The notes under the pieces: generated by a model
Databases searched by the model: none
Told to the model about the DNA's origin: nothing
The model's input: the letters and a program-made list of their open reading frames with translations, nothing else
Assembly (NCBI RefSeq): GCF_024346055.1
Contig: NZ_JAGQCH010000001.1
Span: forward strand, 248,001 to 312,000
Source: Cyanobium sp. Cruz CV13-4-11
GTDB lineage: Bacteria; Cyanobacteriota; Cyanobacteriia; PCC-6307; Cyanobiaceae
Direction of reading: 5' to 3'
DNA length: 64,000 nt
Translations under genes and position numbers: made by a program
Shown here: positions 62,601 to 64,000 of the stretch, piece after piece
Numbering within the stretch: the first letter of the stretch is position 1
Layout of the letters: the number at the start of each line of letters is the position of its first letter

Positions 62601-63239
62601 ATGGCGATGCCCGCCGCCGCCCGCGTTGTTCTGGCCTGTGGTCTGACGGGACTGGGCCTGGTGGTGCTCAACCAGATGACCGCCCCCAGCCTCGACCCTT
62701 CCCTGGAGCGGGCCTCGGTGCTGGGCAGCATCCTGTCGGTGCTGCTGCTGCTGGTGGCCCTGCTCTGGCAGCGGGTGGAGCCCGTGGCGCCGGAGCGGGT
62801 GCCCCTGGAGGGGCGTGAGGGGCTGCACCTGGCCTCTGATCTGGACGCTGCCCTGGCCGAAGAGCTGGGCTGGGGCAGCACGATGCTCCTGACCGCCACG
62901 CCGGCGGCGGTGGTGTTGCTCCACTGGCGCGGCCGGATCCTGCTGGAAAGGGGTCTGCTGGGCAGCGGTGGCTTTCGGCCGGGGGCGATCTGCCTGCGCA
63001 GCATGGCGACCGGCAAGGCGATCTCCCTGGTGGATCTGAAGCTCTACCCGGGTCGGGAGGAGTTCGCCGCCCTGCCCGCTGGGCTACCGGCCGTGCTGGT
63101 CCAGCCGCTGGGGCAGGAGGGGGTGCTGGTGCTGGGCGGCTGGTCGCCGCGCTGCTTCAGCCGCAGCGATCTGACCTGGGTGGAGGGCTGGGGCCGGCGC
63201 CTCACAGGCGAATTGGCTCAGGTTTCGGGCGAGGCGTAG
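62601..63239 (+). CDS. Cofactor assembly of complex C subunit B-like protein (CCB)
   Basis: A 212-residue protein with two N-terminal helices (about 7-25 and 38-58) and a soluble domain with LGWGSTMLLTATPAAVVLLHWRGR and GREEFAALPAGLPAVLVQPLG. It resembles the cyanobacterial CCB2/CCB4-type family needed for covalent heme ci in cytochrome b6. The role is family inference. It is divergent from the TPM gene and convergent with lptC (38-base overlap). Confidence 0.78.
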   Translation: MAMPAAARVVLACGLTGLGLVVLNQMTAPSLDPSLERASVLGSILSVLLLLVALLWQRVEPVAPERVPLEGREGLHLASDLDAALAEELGWGSTMLLTATPAAVVLLHWRGRILLERGLLGSGGFRPGAICLRSMATGKAISLVDLKLYPGREEFAALPAGLPAVLVQPLGQEGVLVLGGWSPRCFSRSDLTWVEGWGRRLTGELAQVSGEA

Positions 63240-64000
63240 CCGGCCGTGGAGGTGTCGTCGACGGCGGCACCTGGAACTGGCTGAACACCTGCCCGCCCGG
63301 AGCCGTGACGACAACGGAGCCCTTCTCCCCGAGCTGGCCCCGCAGCACGCTGCCGCGGGTGAGCTGGCGGCTGGCGGGCCGCTGCAGCAGCACCGAGCCA
63401 TCGGCGGTGACCGCCTGGGTCTGCCAGTTCCAGGAGCAGCTGCGGGCCTCGAGGGTGGCACCGTCCTGCTGCAGGAAGCAGCCCGACGGGATCCGCACCA
63501 GATGCCGGCCGGCGTCCACCTGCAGGGCCTTGCCCCGGGCGCTGGCGCCGCCGGCCACGGCCGGGTCGCTGAACAGCACCGGCGGTCCGAGGTTGAACAG
63601 CTGGGTCTGGGTGTTGCCGTTCAGGGACATGGCCGTGAGGGTCTGGAGGGGGGCGCCAGGGGCCGAGCCCGGCGGCCGCCGCTCCCCCAGCACGGGGCCG
63701 CGGGCGGTGAGGGTACCGCTGCCCGGTTGCCACTGCACCGAGGACACCGTCAACAGGATCTGGGGAGCTCCGACGGGGTTGGCCCGGAAGGGGTCAAAGG
63801 CCAGGGCCCAGCGCTGCAGCTGGGGTTTGCCCTGCAGCTCCAGGGTGTCCTTGTCGAGGCGGAAGGTGGCCCTCTGGGCGGAGAGCCGGGTGTGGGGGTC
63901 GAAACCCTCCGGATGGCGGTCGATCTCCATCAGGTTGCGGGAGGGAAGCCAACGCACCCGGGAGCCCTGGATCATCACCGGCTCTTTGCCCAGCCGCTGC
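63202..64000 (-). CDS. lptC: LptC-like lipopolysaccharide export protein (N-terminus cut by the window end)
   Basis: The C-terminal ~266 codons of a periplasmic LptC/OstA-fold protein: repeated beta-strand motifs (IQGSRVRWLPSRNLMEIDRHPEGF, LELQGKPQLQRWALAFDPFRANPV) and a proline-rich tail. It would pass lipopolysaccharide from LptBFG to LptA, but here is 26 kb away from that operon. The frame is open to the right edge, so the N-terminal anchor is outside. Overlaps the convergent CCB gene. Confidence 0.78.
   Translation of the reverse strand, partial: QRLGKEPVMIQGSRVRWLPSRNLMEIDRHPEGFDPHTRLSAQRATFRLDKDTLELQGKPQLQRWALAFDPFRANPVGAPQILLTVSSVQWQPGSGTLTARGPVLGERRPPGSAPGAPLQTLTAMSLNGNTQTQLFNLGPPVLFSDPAVAGGASARGKALQVDAGRHLVRIPSGCFLQQDGATLEARSCSWNWQTQAVTADGSVLLQRPASRQLTRGSVLRGQLGEKGSVVVTAPGGQVFSQFQVPPSTTPPRPATPRPKPEPIRL

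Noticed and set aside
1-64000. CRISPR array, insertion sequence, prophage or tRNA-linked integration
   Set aside because: No direct-repeat arrays, transposase or integrase genes, or att-like repeats near the tRNA were seen.

Overview
The window is GC-rich, gene-dense cyanobacterial chromosome, most like an alpha-cyanobacterium of the Cyanobium/Synechococcus group. The evidence is the set of oxygenic-phototroph genes: phycocyanobilin:ferredoxin oxidoreductase (pcyA), geranylgeranyl reductase (chlP), the NblS partner SipA, the proton-extrusion protein PxcA, a Psb32-like TPM protein, a complex C cofactor-assembly protein, CcsA, ferredoxin-sulfite reductase and a GlpX-type FBPase/SBPase. Very short intergenic gaps, many ATGA stop/start overlaps and the high GC content agree. 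The genus assignment is an inference, since no rRNA lies in the window.

Layout. 1-6.2 kb: the end of a PLP decarboxylase, a small membrane protein, then a minus-strand run bioY-lspA-FHA/penicillin-binding protein-GTPase, and sipA. 6.1-12.3 kb: a minus-strand pair of M16 peptidases (one with and one without the zinc motif), pcyA, and a DevBCA-type exporter. 12.4-19.5 kb: a tiny basic protein with a terminator, a glycosyltransferase, rpsB-tsf, an acidic-linker protein, recG and a VanX-like dipeptidase. 19.4-24 kb: sir and glyS. 24-27 kb: a methyltransferase / FAD oxidoreductase / type III polyketide synthase cassette, the clearest specialised-metabolism locus here. 27-33 kb: a CNNM/CorC-type transporter, chlP, a VanY-like peptidase and typA. 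32.8-38.2 kb: a plus-strand run of a DUF309 protein, lptA-lptB-lptF/G, ccsA and a GT-C glycosyltransferase.

38-46 kb is a carbon-metabolism block: rpe, glpX, hemA, glgC, gnd, pgl, a CIA30-like protein and a small protein. It combines the Calvin cycle, the oxidative pentose phosphate pathway, glycogen and tetrapyrrole entry. 46.1-51.1 kb looks like an accessory insert in otherwise housekeeping DNA. It holds a 1110-residue CheB-CheR-PAS protein with no kinase or output domain, an AraC-type regulator with its own extended -10 promoter, and a ribbon-helix-helix protein. 51.3-58.2 kb returns to core genes: ilvD, a uracil phosphoribosyltransferase-like protein with an altered PRPP loop, a pentapeptide protein, a CobW GTPase, purS-purQ and a 2-Cys peroxiredoxin. 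58.3-64 kb holds tRNA-Met(CAT) with a terminator, an M23/LysM factor, trmL, cobU, pxcA, a TPM protein, a complex C assembly protein and the truncated lptC.

No CRISPR array, insertion sequence, prophage or integrase was seen. The best candidates for unusual biology are the type III PKS cassette, the orphan CheB/CheR/PAS-AraC-RHH island, the FHA-fused class A penicillin-binding protein, the uracil phosphoribosyltransferase-like protein with a changed PRPP motif, the structured DNA/RNA upstream of typA, and a 41-nt near-perfect palindrome at the convergent end of the CNNM gene and chlP.
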